A stretch of 64,000 bases of DNA from Plasmodium malariae (lineage: Eukaryota; Apicomplexa; Aconoidasida; Haemosporida; Plasmodiidae), in NCBI RefSeq assembly GCF_900090045.1, contig NC_041787.1, forward strand, positions 558,001 through 622,000, given 5' to 3'. A program made the position numbers and the translations under genes. How positions within the stretch are numbered: the stretch's first letter is position 1; the number at the start of each line of letters is the position of its first letter. Below the pieces are notes generated by a model that worked only from the letters and a program-made list of their open reading frames with translations, was not told the origin of the DNA and made no database searches. Below are positions 20,208 to 31,959 of the stretch, piece by piece.

Positions 20208-22955
20208 TCAATTTAAGCTACTTAAATTAACAGATTTAGAAATATTAAAAAAATCATTATTCTTCTGATTTTTTGCCCAATCATGTGACATAAAAGGATA
20301 TGCAAACTCGTTAAAGTTCGCGTTGTTACTCCAAATATTCTGATTATTATTGTTTTCTTTTTTATATTTTGAAAAAACATTATTTAAGGTATGGTAATTA
20401 TCATCATTGATACGCACATTGAAATTCTTGTTGTTACCGTTATTCTCATTATCCTTACCAATGTTGTAATAATTCTTAATAGTGCTATTATTGTTATTAT
20501 TACTATTACTACCACTAAAGCTGCCGCTGTTATCACTAATGTTACTATTACTATTCTTAAGAAGAGTATAGTTAGTAACGTTGGGAATATGTGTATTATA
20601 AGCGGTTGTGTGCAAATGATCATTTAACAATATACTTTTTTTAGGTAAATAATTGTCATTTAAGTGCTTAACAAATTTGCTACTTTTTTTACTTGAGTAA
20701 TTGTAGTTCTCATTATTTTGTAATTCCGTAGAAATTAAATTTCTTATTTTTTTTAAAATATCCGATTTCTCATTAGAAAATAATAACAGCTTATCTAGGT
20801 TCATACTACTGTTACTTAATTCTGTATTTTCCCTTAAATTTAATTTTGCATTCTTTTCTCTCACACCACTTGGTGTATTGTTCTGTGTTAAATTTAAATT
20901 GTTAAAAAAATTATTATTGCTACTGTCACTAAAAATACTCTTGTTATCACTAACACTAAAGGAGCTCTTGTTATCAAGGTCACTGAAAATACTCTTGTTG
21001 TCACTGCTACTAAAATCCATCTTGTTATCACTTCCACTAAAAGCGCTCTTGTTATCACTTCCACTAAAAGCGCTCTTGTTATCACTTCCACTAAAAGCGC
21101 TCTTGTTATCAATTCCATTAAAAGCGTACTTGTTATTATTACCCATAAAAATGCTCTTGTTATCGCTTCCACTCAAATTGCTCCTGTTATCACTTCCTCC
21201 AAAATTAATCTTGCTACTGCTATTTCTAAAATTGTCATTGGCACTAACATAGTTGCTAATATCACCAGTCCTGTTGTCTATCCATGGATCTTCTGTTATT
21301 CTTTTTTTTAACTCCTCTTGTTTTATTTGCTGTACTGGTATCAACCTTTGCTGCATATTTCGAACTCCCTGACTTGACAAATCATTAGGAGGACAAGTAA
21401 ATGGCCTAAAAATTCTTTTAGAATAAAATTCTTCTACTTCGTTTCCTTTACTATTGCTACTGCAAGGCAAAACATTAGATTTTTCATAAGAAAAGTTTTC
21501 ACTATAATAGTTTTTTTTTCTCATCTTTTTTTCTTCCTGTTCATTATTCATTAAGTTTTGTTCAAAAGTTTTCTCTAATAGTTGATCTGCTTCTATTTGA
21601 TTAATTGGATGTTTTTTATTATCTGCAATACTGAATGAACTAAAACTGGGGTATATATTTTTTAACGTTTCAAATGATTTCATGTTGCACAATAAATTTT
21701 CGTATTCGTTACTAATAAATTCATTATTATTCTTAACTGAAAATATATCCTTACATACACTTGAGTTATTTGTATCCTTTACATTTGGAAACGAACAGAC
21801 ATTCTGTGAAATCAAGATATCATCTATTGTTTTAATTATACTATTTAAATTGTCGTCTATTTTAGTTGTATCATCAAAATGAGGTATACTATTATTTGTA
21901 TTTTTCTTTTCATTAGTAAATAAATAATTATCATTTGGTTCTTCTGGAAACAAATATTGTGTTATATCCTCCTCATTCTCTTTACAACTACTAGTTTCTG
22001 GAAATGTATTGCACCCAAATTTTGTTTTGCTATTTTCTTTCTTTATTTTCTCTATCTCATCTTGTTCCATCTTTATGTGTGTTTTATCTTTTCTAATGGA
22101 CTTTTTTAAAAGGTTATTTTCATTGAGTAAATATTTAATAACTTTTGTATATTTATCGTTATTCTCTATAAAAGTAGACAAAGCCATATTCTCAATTTTG
22201 TCAACAACATCTTTAATAGAATTCGAATTATTCTTATCACCAAATGTAAAATAATTTTCTGTGATATCACTGTCTTCATTTTCATTTGTCTCTTCCATAA
22301 ATTCACTAGTAGACTCAGATATATCTAATTTACTTTTCCTCTTTGTTTTTTCAGTATTCACATTATCATTATTTAACATTAAAAACTCTCTACTTTTTTC
22401 ATAAGACGAAGAAACATTTGTAGTTTCCAACGAGCAGTTTATAGAATAATCACACATATTAAAAGAACATGTAGAAGCTGTTCCTTGTTTTAAATCGGAA
22501 ATATTTTTTTTACTTTTATTTTTACTCTTCTTGTTATATTTCGTACTTTCGAATATATCCATATCTTCACTTGTTTTTATATCTTCTACACCATGTGCAA
22601 ATCGACACTTATTCCCATTAAAGCATTTCCCCTTTCCCCAAAAACTGCAAATTGTGGATTTGTAAGTAGCCAAATGAACACTAGGTTTTAGTGTGTCAAT
22701 ATCATGAGCAAATTTACAGTTTACATCTCGGCAAGGCATTTTTTTTTTTATATAGTCACACAATTTGGTATTTCTTAAATCTGGCATTGGTTTCAATTCA
22801 TCAATACTATGTGCATAATGGCAATTCGATTCATTTAGACAATAATTTTTATTTTTTTGAAAAGGGCACATTTTCGTTTTGAAGAATTGTTTCTTTATAA
22901 GTGATAACGTTTCTGATTGTGTTGGGGACATGCTCTTCTGATTTTTGTCATTCAT
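20208..22955 (-). CDS. Triple CCCH zinc-finger protein
   Basis: A single-exon, 915-residue protein. The N-terminus carries three CCCH fingers in tandem: Cys30-Cys39-Cys45-His49 (C-x8-C-x5-C-x3-H), Cys66-Cys75-Cys80-His84 (x8, x4, x3) and Cys103-Cys111-Cys117-His121 (x7, x5, x3). They are joined by short related linkers containing Asp-x-Leu-Lys-Pro or similar. CCCH fingers of this spacing usually bind single-stranded RNA and regulate mRNA stability or translation; tandem arrays with this linker style are common in apicomplexan RNA-binding proteins. The rest is Ser/Asn-rich and probably disordered, with a 9-residue repeat (SDNKSAFSG type) at about residues 585-680 and Asn runs near 835-850. No enzyme domain is seen. 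The ATG at 22953-22955 lies in an AAA-ATG context. An RNA target cannot be inferred. Confidence 0.9.
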   Translation of the reverse strand: MNDKNQKSMSPTQSETLSLIKKQFFKTKMCPFQKNKNYCLNESNCHYAHSIDELKPMPDLRNTKLCDYIKKKMPCRDVNCKFAHDIDTLKPSVHLATYKSTICSFWGKGKCFNGNKCRFAHGVEDIKTSEDMDIFESTKYNKKSKNKSKKNISDLKQGTASTCSFNMCDYSINCSLETTNVSSSYEKSREFLMLNNDNVNTEKTKRKSKLDISESTSEFMEETNENEDSDITENYFTFGDKNNSNSIKDVVDKIENMALSTFIENNDKYTKVIKYLLNENNLLKKSIRKDKTHIKMEQDEIEKIKKENSKTKFGCNTFPETSSCKENEEDITQYLFPEEPNDNYLFTNEKKNTNNSIPHFDDTTKIDDNLNSIIKTIDDILISQNVCSFPNVKDTNNSSVCKDIFSVKNNNEFISNEYENLLCNMKSFETLKNIYPSFSSFSIADNKKHPINQIEADQLLEKTFEQNLMNNEQEEKKMRKKNYYSENFSYEKSNVLPCSSNSKGNEVEEFYSKRIFRPFTCPPNDLSSQGVRNMQQRLIPVQQIKQEELKKRITEDPWIDNRTGDISNYVSANDNFRNSSSKINFGGSDNRSNLSGSDNKSIFMGNNNKYAFNGIDNKSAFSGSDNKSAFSGSDNKSAFSGSDNKMDFSSSDNKSIFSDLDNKSSFSVSDNKSIFSDSSNNNFFNNLNLTQNNTPSGVREKNAKLNLRENTELSNSSMNLDKLLLFSNEKSDILKKIRNLISTELQNNENYNYSSKKSSKFVKHLNDNYLPKKSILLNDHLHTTAYNTHIPNVTNYTLLKNSNSNISDNSGSFSGSNSNNNNNSTIKNYYNIGKDNENNGNNKNFNVRINDDNYHTLNNVFSKYKKENNNNQNIWSNNANFNEFAYPFMSHDWAKNQKNNDFFNISKSVNLSSLN
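20930..21200 (-). repeat. 27-bp coding repeat (SDNKSAFSG-type nonapeptides)
   Basis: Within the zinc-finger gene about ten tandem 27-base units encode degenerate Ser-Asp-Asn-Lys-Ser-x-Phe-Ser-x peptides. At least two central units (about 21030-21085) are nearly identical at nucleotide level, which suggests recent slippage or gene-conversion expansion. Confidence 0.85.
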
Positions 22956-23644
22956 TTTGTATACACAACATACACACGCACTTACACAAAAAGAAAAAAA
23001 AAAAAGATTTCAAATATTTTATGAACAGTTCAGATTATTCCAGGAATTGTAGAAAAAAAAAAAAAAAAGTTTAGCTATTTATAATAAAAAAATAAATTAT
23101 TAAATAACATAATTGCTCCACTACAAAATTACATATTATAGAATTAAAGTTGACATGGTAAAAAAAATAACAGTTAACATCATAAAAAAAAAAGGTCATA
23201 TCCATAAATGGTTATATGTATGTGTACGAATACATGAATATTCATATGTGCACACATACATGTGATTACACGTATTCATGCATATATATATATGTACATA
23301 GGGGTACATATCTTATTTATAAAATTAGCTGAACTTCATTTGCTCACTATTCTGCTCTTAGAAAATAAAAACTGTTTCGTATATTATATAAAATTATGTA
23401 GAAAGTTAAATGTTAATAAGAAAATAATTTAATGCATCGTTTCTTAACAAGAGTGATTAATTGTTCGATAAAGATACGAAAAAAGAGGAGAAAAAAAAAA
23501 AAAAAAAAAAAAAAAAAGGACAGAACAAAAAGAAAGAAAAGTAGGAAAAAAATTTAAACAAATAATTAAATAACAAAGGGAATTTAATAAAATTATTATG
23601 CATATAAAACAAAATTAGCTGATTGTCATTTAATTTGAGTATAA

Positions 23645-23680
<36 letters not shown>

Positions 23681-26600
23681 GATTATTCATAATATAAAAA
23701 CAAAATAATTACACTAACTCATTGATGATTCATAGAATATTACATAAATGTGCAATTCTTAAATTTATAAATGTACTACCATGGACAAATATGTATCTAT
23801 ATAAATATAATTCTTTATCTTTTAGTGTTAGTATGAATATATGCACACATGTATCAAAATACAACAGTATAAGTAAAAATATAAATTTGAGGAATAAAGA
23901 ACACCGGACATACATGTAGACAATTACCAATGAGTCATAAAATGCGTATAAAGTATATCTACAAACGTGTATGTGCTATTTATAACTGTAAAAAAAAGTT
24001 AACAAAATAAAAAATGTATCAAGCGAAATAAAGTGTTATAAAATATAACCAATTAGCTAGCAACAACAACAAAAAAAAGAAAAAAAGAAAAAAATTTTCA
24101 ATAGTGTAGTTTTACAAGAAGTATGCGTAAATAACTATTCAACATAAGAATCCTTTTTATATATTACATATCTGTATATAAACGTTCTTTTTTTTTTTTT
24201 TCCGTGTGAATATTTTAAATAAATAAGTTCACTTTATTTTAAAAAAAAAATTATTCATTAGCTCCTTTTCTTCTCTCAATTATTATAAGGATGCATATTT
24301 TTACAACATACTTTCACTTTTTTTTTTTTTTTTTTTTTGAGTTATTTAAATTTATTTTTTTTATATATATACACTAGAACATACACACATATACACACAT
24401 AAACATATGTATATATATGCATATATATAAATTGCGAGAAAAAAAAAATTGCGTCTGCTTAAATGTCATTAATGTTTCTGTACCAAAAAAAGATGAAAAA
24501 AAGAAAAATGAAATAAAATTACCTTTTATTAACGATAAAAAAAAAAAAAAAAAATGAGGCTCATATTTATATACAGATGTATAATTTAATTATTTAGGAA
24601 AAAATAAACTAAAAAAAATATATATTTCACGAAAAAGTTTTATAGAAAACAAGCATAAAATAAAATGTGCAATGTAGGCTTAAATACTGGACAATTCTTC
24701 TATATTTAGTTGCTTAGATATCCGTGGTTTTTGCATTTAGTTATTTATTCTTTCCAACGTTACTACACTTATTTGCTAAAGTGAACACTTATATATACTT
24801 AATCACTTATACGTGCCATTTCTTTTCTTTTTTTCATATATATTTTTGCATAGTAATTTTTAGGTGTTCATTTATACGTAAATGATATAAGGAAGGAAAA
24901 TATTTCACTCTACATTATTTTTCTTTTTGTTCTTTCATGTTGTAAGAAGCTTTAGTTTCCATGATAATTTATGTAATATCAGATAGAAAGATGACTTTTG
25001 AAATTGTTTGTCTTTTTATAAGGTGCGCACGTACAGTGGGAGTAGAAAAAATATACACATGGTATATATATATATATGCATATACGTGGATTGATTCATT
25101 TTAATATGTATCTTAAGTATATAAGCATAAAAAAGAAAATTAATGTAGACCTATATAAATTGAGAATTCTTATTACGTCCTGCTTTTGTTTTGTTGTTGT
25201 TGTTTTAACCATGGATTATTCTTAATATAAAAGCCTTAAAAAGAAAAAGAAATAGTTCTTATAAGTGTTTATATATATATATATATATACATGCATATAC
25301 CTATACATTTCCTGAACTCTTTTGACTTCTATTTTTTTTTTTCATTTTATGTGTGTACTTACAATATTTTAATAATTGCTTTTTTGGAAGTGCATGAATT
25401 CTATGATATATACAGAAAACCAAATTAAGAAAAAAAAAAAATAAAAAAAAAATAAAAAAAAAATAAATTGATATATATATTTATATATCAAAATGTTTTA
25501 ATGAAACAACAACAATATATGCATGAGTAGTTCTACAATAAATTTATCTTCTCATTACTTAGCAACTCTGAGTTGTCAGTAATGCATATTTCTTTTAGAA
25601 AAATAATCATACTATAAACATAGTTTTTTCTACTTTTCAACCTGTTTTCTTTTATATTATTAGTATTTTTAGAACGTCTACTACGAATTATATTATGGCA
25701 TCAATTCAAACTTTTAAATTAATGAACATAAGCCCAATTAGCAGAATATTATTTAAGGCTGAAATAATATTAATTATTTTTCAAAAACATGATCTTGTTC
25801 TATGTATCATAGAAATTTCAGGAAACGTCATGATATAACTATTAAAAAATGATTTTAATATTTACACGCATATATTATGTGTATGTATTATATATAACAG
25901 AATAATGTACCTTTTTTTTTTTTTTTTTTTTTTTTTTACAATAACAGTTTATGATTGTACAATAACTACTTATAAACAATGGCAAAAAAATAAAAAAAAA
26001 TTCTTTTATCTACTAACGTAAAAAGAAATAGAAATTAAAAGGGATAGATTAAATTTAAAAGTGGAACTAACGTAAAGAGAGAATAAGAATCCTCTTTAAA
26101 TTTGCTACTTTTTATTTGATGTTCCTCTACATGTTGTTTATTCACGAACACTCCAAATTTATATTATATATAATTACAGAATAAACAACTGACATATTTG
26201 AGCAAGTAAAGAACTTTTTAAAAGAAAAAAAAAAAACTAAAATTTTTTTCATATTTTATTTCCCATTTATATTAAAGGTAATATAAATTTAAATTTGTTA
26301 AATGTATATTACACTTAACAAATATGTTATAAAGTGCAATCATATTTGCCGAATAATGAAATTTAACATCAATAAGAAATTATTACAAAGATAGTAAGTG
26401 GTCCTAACAACTTCAAAAAAAGGTAATAAAAAAAAAAAAAAAATTCATTTAATAAACGCTTATTTTTAAATCCTAAGACGACTTATACTTAAGCTTTTAA
26501 GCAGAATTATTATCATTTTTATTTAATGAATAAAAAATTTAAAAACTGGAAAAGTTTTCCCAATTAACAGTAATTATGTACATTTTTTATTACATGCAAA

Positions 26601-26813
26601 GAATTGTGATAATAAATAAAACGTATTTATAGATAGGATCTAAAATATTATCTTAAAAGTTTCGTATACGAACAGGTGCATATATATACATGTATACGTG
26701 GACTTTATTATAGTACCACACGGAGCGAATTTAAGGACCCTTTCATTAATTTGTTCATACTTTTAAGAGAATAGCAAAAGATAAATTAAGAAAGTAATAA
26801 ATCGAACAAAGGG
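22956..26813. promoter_or_regulatory. 3.9-kb divergent intergenic region
   Basis: The zinc-finger gene (-) and the chaperone-like gene (+) diverge from here, so both promoters should lie within it. It contains A-runs at about 23488-23517 and 23646-23678, T-runs at 24320-24338 and 25911-25937, several TA/CA microsatellites (24360-24430, 25255-25290) and an A/AAAT-rich stretch at 25428-25465. Short open frames near 23722-23930 overlap on opposite strands and lack supporting features. No RNA gene is recognised. Confidence 0.6.
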
Positions 26814-27437
26814 ATGAAAAGCGAAAATTCAAACAAATATGATACGTTGAAAAATATGGAAGTGGATTCTGAAACTATAAATTCTTCAAAACATTACCAT
26901 CAAAATGGAATAGAAGAACAAAAGACATTATATAGTGGTGAATGTATTTTAATAAATAATCTTACAAGAGATATAAATGAAAATAAAATTAGTGAAAGTT
27001 TGAATGAAGTAAAAAACGAGGAGCTGATTGACAAAAAAAACTTCCATTGCATTTCAAGTAATATTAGCTCTATTCCTACAGTAATAAAAAAAAATGTTAA
27101 TATCAGTCACATGGAAGGAGAAATGTCATATATTTACACATTAGTTTCGTTTAATAATTATAATATTTTTTTCATTACACATAATGGGAAATTTGCCTCA
27201 TGGGTATATTCATACAATGTTACATTACCTTTTTCAGTAGAACAAGAAACTGAAATAATTTTTGGTGAAAGGAATTACCCTTATTTAGAAATGTTTTGTT
27301 CGAAATTTATGAAAGACCATGCTCCTTTATTGAAGTACAAACCTATTATGTTTGCAATATCTCTTTATAAAATGTGTTTTCATGACACAAAAATTTTGAC
27401 GCAAATATTTGCCAGCCTGAGCAATATGATAAAATAG
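26814..27437 (+). CDS. Probable proteasome assembly chaperone 3-like protein
   Basis: A single-exon, 207-residue protein. The first 100 residues are hydrophilic and poorly conserved in character. Residues about 107-207 form a compact domain: beta-strand-like IYTLVSF and NIFFITHNGKFASWVYSY, then IIFGERNYPYLEMFCSKF, then KPIMFAISLYK and a terminal helix. The order matches proteasome assembly chaperone 3 (PSMG3/Pba3), a roughly 120-residue protein: strand, 'VTQxGKMG' hairpin, 'LLGxDEPLIHVxAKNL' helix, 'LLAVAVK' strand, C-terminal helix. PAC3 with PAC4 promotes alpha-ring formation of the 20S proteasome in the cytosol. Identity was judged by eye from pattern order, so it could instead be the related PAC4 type or an unrelated Plasmodium-specific protein. 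Confidence 0.5.
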   Translation: MKSENSNKYDTLKNMEVDSETINSSKHYHQNGIEEQKTLYSGECILINNLTRDINENKISESLNEVKNEELIDKKNFHCISSNISSIPTVIKKNVNISHMEGEMSYIYTLVSFNNYNIFFITHNGKFASWVYSYNVTLPFSVEQETEIIFGERNYPYLEMFCSKFMKDHAPLLKYKPIMFAISLYKMCFHDTKILTQIFASLSNMIK

Positions 27438-27883
27438 CATATGTAATGTGCCTATATATACAAATATATAGATGTTTGTTCATGCATATATATTACAAAA
27501 AAGAAGGCACAAAAAGATCACACATAAATATGCATATTTTTATTTCTCTTATTAATTTGTCCAATTTGAAACAGGAATATACTCTTGTTTCGTTCTTAAC
27601 GTTTTTATATATTTTTTAAAAATTTTTTATTAAGTAAAATATATTGTCTTAAAAAAATTTGTAATAGCTATTTTGTTCAGAAATTTTTTTATATATTTTT
27701 AAAATGGAAAAATTCTTTTTATTTTTTTTTTTTTTTTCATTTCTCATATATTTACGTATATATGTGAACTCAAATATATTATATGAATATAAATTAATTC
27801 TCGAACAATTGATAATTCATGCAACCATATTTCCAAAATTAAATGCTTTTACAAACTCTGTTTATATTTCAAATATCGTATAT

Positions 27884-27916
<33 letters not shown>

Positions 27917-28422
27917 ATGACCAAGCAATAATTTTTTTTTTTTAGGTGGGCTACAATACAATATGATGCTTTTGTTTTAATATTAATTTGGGTAAACCTG
28001 TATGATGTGCCAATTTTCCAAGAAAAAAAAAAAAAAAAAAAATTTGAAAGAGCTACAAAATGTTAATGTTCAATTCATTTTTTTTTTATATATAAGCGAA
28101 AATTCTTTTACAGAAACTACTTTTTTCATTCGTTCATCTCACATTTTGATAAAACGAATTATTTATATTCAAAAAGGATACATATGTTCTTCAAATGGGT
28201 CTATTTTTCCTTTAAATGGATCTGTTTTTCCTTTCAAAAGGGTGAATTTTTAGCTGAATTGTTTTCGGTTTATTAATTTCCTTCGTTTAAACTTTTGTGT
28301 ATTTTATATTATAATATGCTGAAATTTTGTACGAATTTGAAATGGCATTTTTTAAATAATTTCACGTGTTCATAAATCCAGAGGTACATATATACATGTA
28401 CACACCAATCTTTGATTAGATA
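27438..28422. other. Intergenic spacer between convergent genes
   Basis: The 3' flanks of the chaperone-like gene and the 504-residue gene. It contains an A-run at about 27889-27914 and an A-run at 28023-28040. Short open frames at 27704-27889 and 28002-28253 are Phe/Lys homopolymer-driven and are not supported as genes. Confidence 0.65.
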
Positions 28423-29937
28423 TTATTCCTTTGAGCAATAATTTTTCTTTTTACAATTTTTAAAGGATGATGAATTTGTATAGGATGTATTACCAAAATG
28501 GTTAGAATTTTGCTTTTCTTTTGTTGATTTATTTTGGTTACTCATAAAAAAACAAAAAAATAGTGCATATCCTACTAATTTAAGTTTTTTAAGTAAATTA
28601 ATAAATAAGCTTTTCTTACGCGAACTTTTACTTTTACAAATGCTATTTTTTCTTTCGTAGGTTCTATTTTTTCTAGGCCTAAACATAATTAAATTATTTA
28701 AAAAGTTTCTATATTTTCTATTTTCTATTTTCGTATAACTATCAATATGATCAATTTTGTTATGATGTCTTAACTTCTTAAAAAGAAAGGAGTTAGGACT
28801 GAATTTTCGATTTTTGTAATTTATTTGATTGTATCTTTTAAAGGGGAAAAAATTATTATTATGAGATTTCTTTTTGAATTTTTCCTTTAAATATAACTTA
28901 TTAGTGAGATATGCCGTTCTCCCATAATGACCATATTCTGGTGTATATTTTTTTATATAGTATAATTCGCTTTTCGTTTTGTTAACTATATTTAAGCAGT
29001 TAATATACCTATCAGGTGATACATATATCGGGTTATAATGCAACCCAGTATTGTAATCATTACTGATATTATCATAACTATGGGAAGTATTATTATAACT
29101 GCAAAAAGCATCATTGCAATTATTGGTAATATTAGGGTGATGAGTTTTAGAATTAGTAATATATACTAACGGATTGAAATTCATTACATTTTTGTGTTTA
29201 GGGACCATGTTTTTACTATCTTTTGTATATGCATTGTTAGACATGAACATGAGTGTGTTGCATTTACATTTACATCGACTTACATCATCATTTAATTTGT
29301 TTTGTTGCACACCTTGTTTTGAATTAAGTACTACGTTTTTCTCATGAGATTTTGATATTATTTTAATATCTTTACAATTTAAATTAATGTCATTTTTGTG
29401 AATAATCAAGTTAGAGTCAAATATTTTTTGCGAATCAGAAGAAACAATCGATGTTCCATTCCTTGTAGCATTACTCTGTGTGAAATAATAATAATTTGTT
29501 TCATACATATCTTCAATAGTTTCATTTGAAGACACTACAGTTTCTGTGCTTGACATAATATTGTAATGTTCAATATGGTTATACCTTTCAACAAGTTCGC
29601 TCTCGTTAATATTTTGTTTCTTTAATGATTTACTTTTTGTCTGAGATATTGTTTCATATAAATTGTCTCGGTTATCGTTCTCTTCATTATCTTTTATTTC
29701 CTTTACATAAAAAGTGGTATTATTTTGTATTTGGTACTTTTTATTCTCTACTTCTTTTGTGTTTTCATCTTCCCTTTTTATTAATTCTATACAGTTTTCT
29801 AATTCATTCTCTCTTCTCATTTTTTCTACATTTATACTTTTGTAATTTGTTCCATTTTTTCCGATAAAAACATTTTTGACAAGGAGATTATTTGCATGTT
29901 CTTTCTCATCTTCTTTTTCTTTTTGTTGTTGGCTCAT
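28423..29937 (-). CDS. Conserved-type Plasmodium protein of unknown function
   Basis: A single-exon, 504-residue frame starting at an ATG in a favourable AAA-ATG context (29937). I recognise no known domain. The N-terminal half is acidic and charged (Glu/Lys/Asn), the middle is Asn/Ser/Tyr-rich with a Cys-Lys-Cys-Lys-Cys cluster near residues 223-227, and the C-terminal third is strongly basic (Lys/Arg/Asn). A short hydrophobic segment near residue 460 (VGYALFFCFFM) could be a membrane segment but is only about 11 residues long. The protein ends in Cys-Ser-Lys-Glu. Codon usage and length support a real gene. Function cannot be assigned. Confidence 0.7.
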   Translation of the reverse strand: MSQQQKEKEDEKEHANNLLVKNVFIGKNGTNYKSINVEKMRRENELENCIELIKREDENTKEVENKKYQIQNNTTFYVKEIKDNEENDNRDNLYETISQTKSKSLKKQNINESELVERYNHIEHYNIMSSTETVVSSNETIEDMYETNYYYFTQSNATRNGTSIVSSDSQKIFDSNLIIHKNDINLNCKDIKIISKSHEKNVVLNSKQGVQQNKLNDDVSRCKCKCNTLMFMSNNAYTKDSKNMVPKHKNVMNFNPLVYITNSKTHHPNITNNCNDAFCSYNNTSHSYDNISNDYNTGLHYNPIYVSPDRYINCLNIVNKTKSELYYIKKYTPEYGHYGRTAYLTNKLYLKEKFKKKSHNNNFFPFKRYNQINYKNRKFSPNSFLFKKLRHHNKIDHIDSYTKIENRKYRNFLNNLIMFRPRKNRTYERKNSICKSKSSRKKSLFINLLKKLKLVGYALFFCFFMSNQNKSTKEKQNSNHFGNTSYTNSSSFKNCKKKNYCSKE

Positions 29938-31347
29938 TTTTACTACTCATATTTTGTTTTTCTTCCTTAGAATTTATTATGCTTTTACTTTTCTCAATAA
30001 TTTAATGCTTCCTTCTTCTCTTTTATTTTTGTTATATTATTATGCTTTTTTTTTTTTTTTTTTTTTTATAATTCATGAGGTTCTCATTAGAATGATTCAC
30101 CACAATGTTTATACTTCTCTTTGCCTTTGGATAAAAATAAAATAATATAATACTTTATTTGGTAGCTTATGTGATTAACATTTTTTTTCTTTTTTTTTTT
30201 CTTAATAGTGATTACTTTATAATAAAAATGTAGAGCTTGAAAAAGTAAAGAATTAAATCGTTTTATATAAAAGAAATTTTAAAGATGCTAATCCCTTATT
30301 AACAATATTGATTAAAAATGTGATTACATTTCTGTAAGTGTCTTCTTGATGTATGTATTTTATGCATATGTGCATGCAAAACGTTGTTTTATAAATATAA
30401 ATTTTACATAGCTTTCAAAAATTTTTATATTTATCATAGCGCTAGTAAATTGGGAATATTATTATGCGTATGATTGTTTTTGTAACACACGAAAGTGGTT
30501 AGTAAATATATACTAGTTAGACTATACATTTTCCATTCAAGTACAAAATCACGCTTTTTAAAAATTTAATTTAAATGATATTATTTTATTTTGTGCCTCA
30601 ATATAGGTGTTAATACACAAGAGTTTTAGGGAAATCCTCCTATATACATTTGAAAGTTAACATTATTTTTCTTTATTTTAGTAAATTTCTTACTAATTTA
30701 AGCTTTTATTGATTATATTATATTTCACAAATTTCTCATAAATTCACATGTTTGGAATTTTTGAGAATCCACATAAGAGTAATGCTACAGACTTACTACA
30801 TATATATACATTTATTTTTTCTTTTTTTGTTAAAACTCTGTGGTCAATTTGTAAAATAGTATAGAATTAAAATTATTGGGAAAGAAGAAAACAAAAAAAG
30901 ACACGCCAGATTTTTTTTAAATGATGTCTTATTAAGTAAAAATTCACCTTAACACTTTTTTTATAAAATATCTAATTACAGCTTTATTTCTGATTCGTTA
31001 CGCAAGGTTACTGCTTTGTATTTACTGGTTTAATTTTTTTTTTTTTTTTCTATATAACAACTATAAAGTAAAAAAAAAAAAATGAACCAAGATAAAAATA
31101 AAAAAAAAAGAGCAAAGAAATATTTGAACAAGGTAGAAAAAAAGAAAAATCTGAACAGGACAGAATAAAAAAAAAAAAAATATAGATATTACGCTAAGTT
31201 ATAGCTACTACATTATGCGCTCAATTATTTTATTTTAACTTTTAGAAAAAATTGGCAGCTTTGAAAAGTGACTTTTTTTTTTTATAAATTAATGTATAAT
31301 AGTATTTTCAGGAGTTTCATAATTAAGTATACGAATAGACAGCAAGA

Positions 31348-31388
<41 letters not shown>

Positions 31389-31922
31389 GAATATAACTAT
31401 TTTTTCTGTTAAAAATTCCCCACGTGTAAATCTAAAATATTAAGTTAACAAAAATTAATTAAAATATACGTATTTTCAATGTGTGTGTAATAAAAATAAT
31501 AGGAAAAAAATTTGCAGATATAAGAAGAAGGCTAATGAAACAAATATATATATTAGAGAGGTTGCGATATACTAATTATGTAATATTTATACAAATTTAT
31601 CATATGCTAAATATACCCATTACGCAGTATTTATTTTTTCTTCTTAACAAAATTAAGCAGTTGGATATATATCTGTAAATATATACATACATATATATAA
31701 ACATACACGTAAATATACACTTACACATACATATATACGGACACAAATACACACCCCCACGCATATGTAACAAAATAAGCTGTTCAAATATATCAAGCTA
31801 AAGACTTTCACCGGAACGTACCAATGAAAAATAAGAATATTATATATAAATCAAAAAAGGAATTATAATGAAACTTAATTTTTCAGAACAAAGATTAAAA
31901 AATTAAACATGTTAATGTAAGG

Positions 31923-31955
<33 letters not shown>

Positions 31956-31959
31956 TGTG
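29938..31959. promoter_or_regulatory. 2.0-kb spacer upstream of the 504-residue gene
   Basis: Between two minus-strand genes, it holds the 504-residue gene's promoter and the TFIIIC gene's 3' flank. Notable are T-runs at 30048-30067 and 31350-31385 (about 36 bases, the longest homopolymer in the window) and an A-run at about 31928-31955 just past the TFIIIC stop. A 65-codon frame at 31481-31678 (+) begins with GTG and is not called. Confidence 0.6.

Noticed and set aside
23722..23930. Overlapping 65-codon frames on both strands
   Set aside because: Mutually antisense, short, and without context; most likely chance in an AT-rich spacer.
31481..31678. 65-codon frame of moderate complexity
   Set aside because: It begins at GTG; the first ATG leaves only 47 codons, with no recognisable domain.
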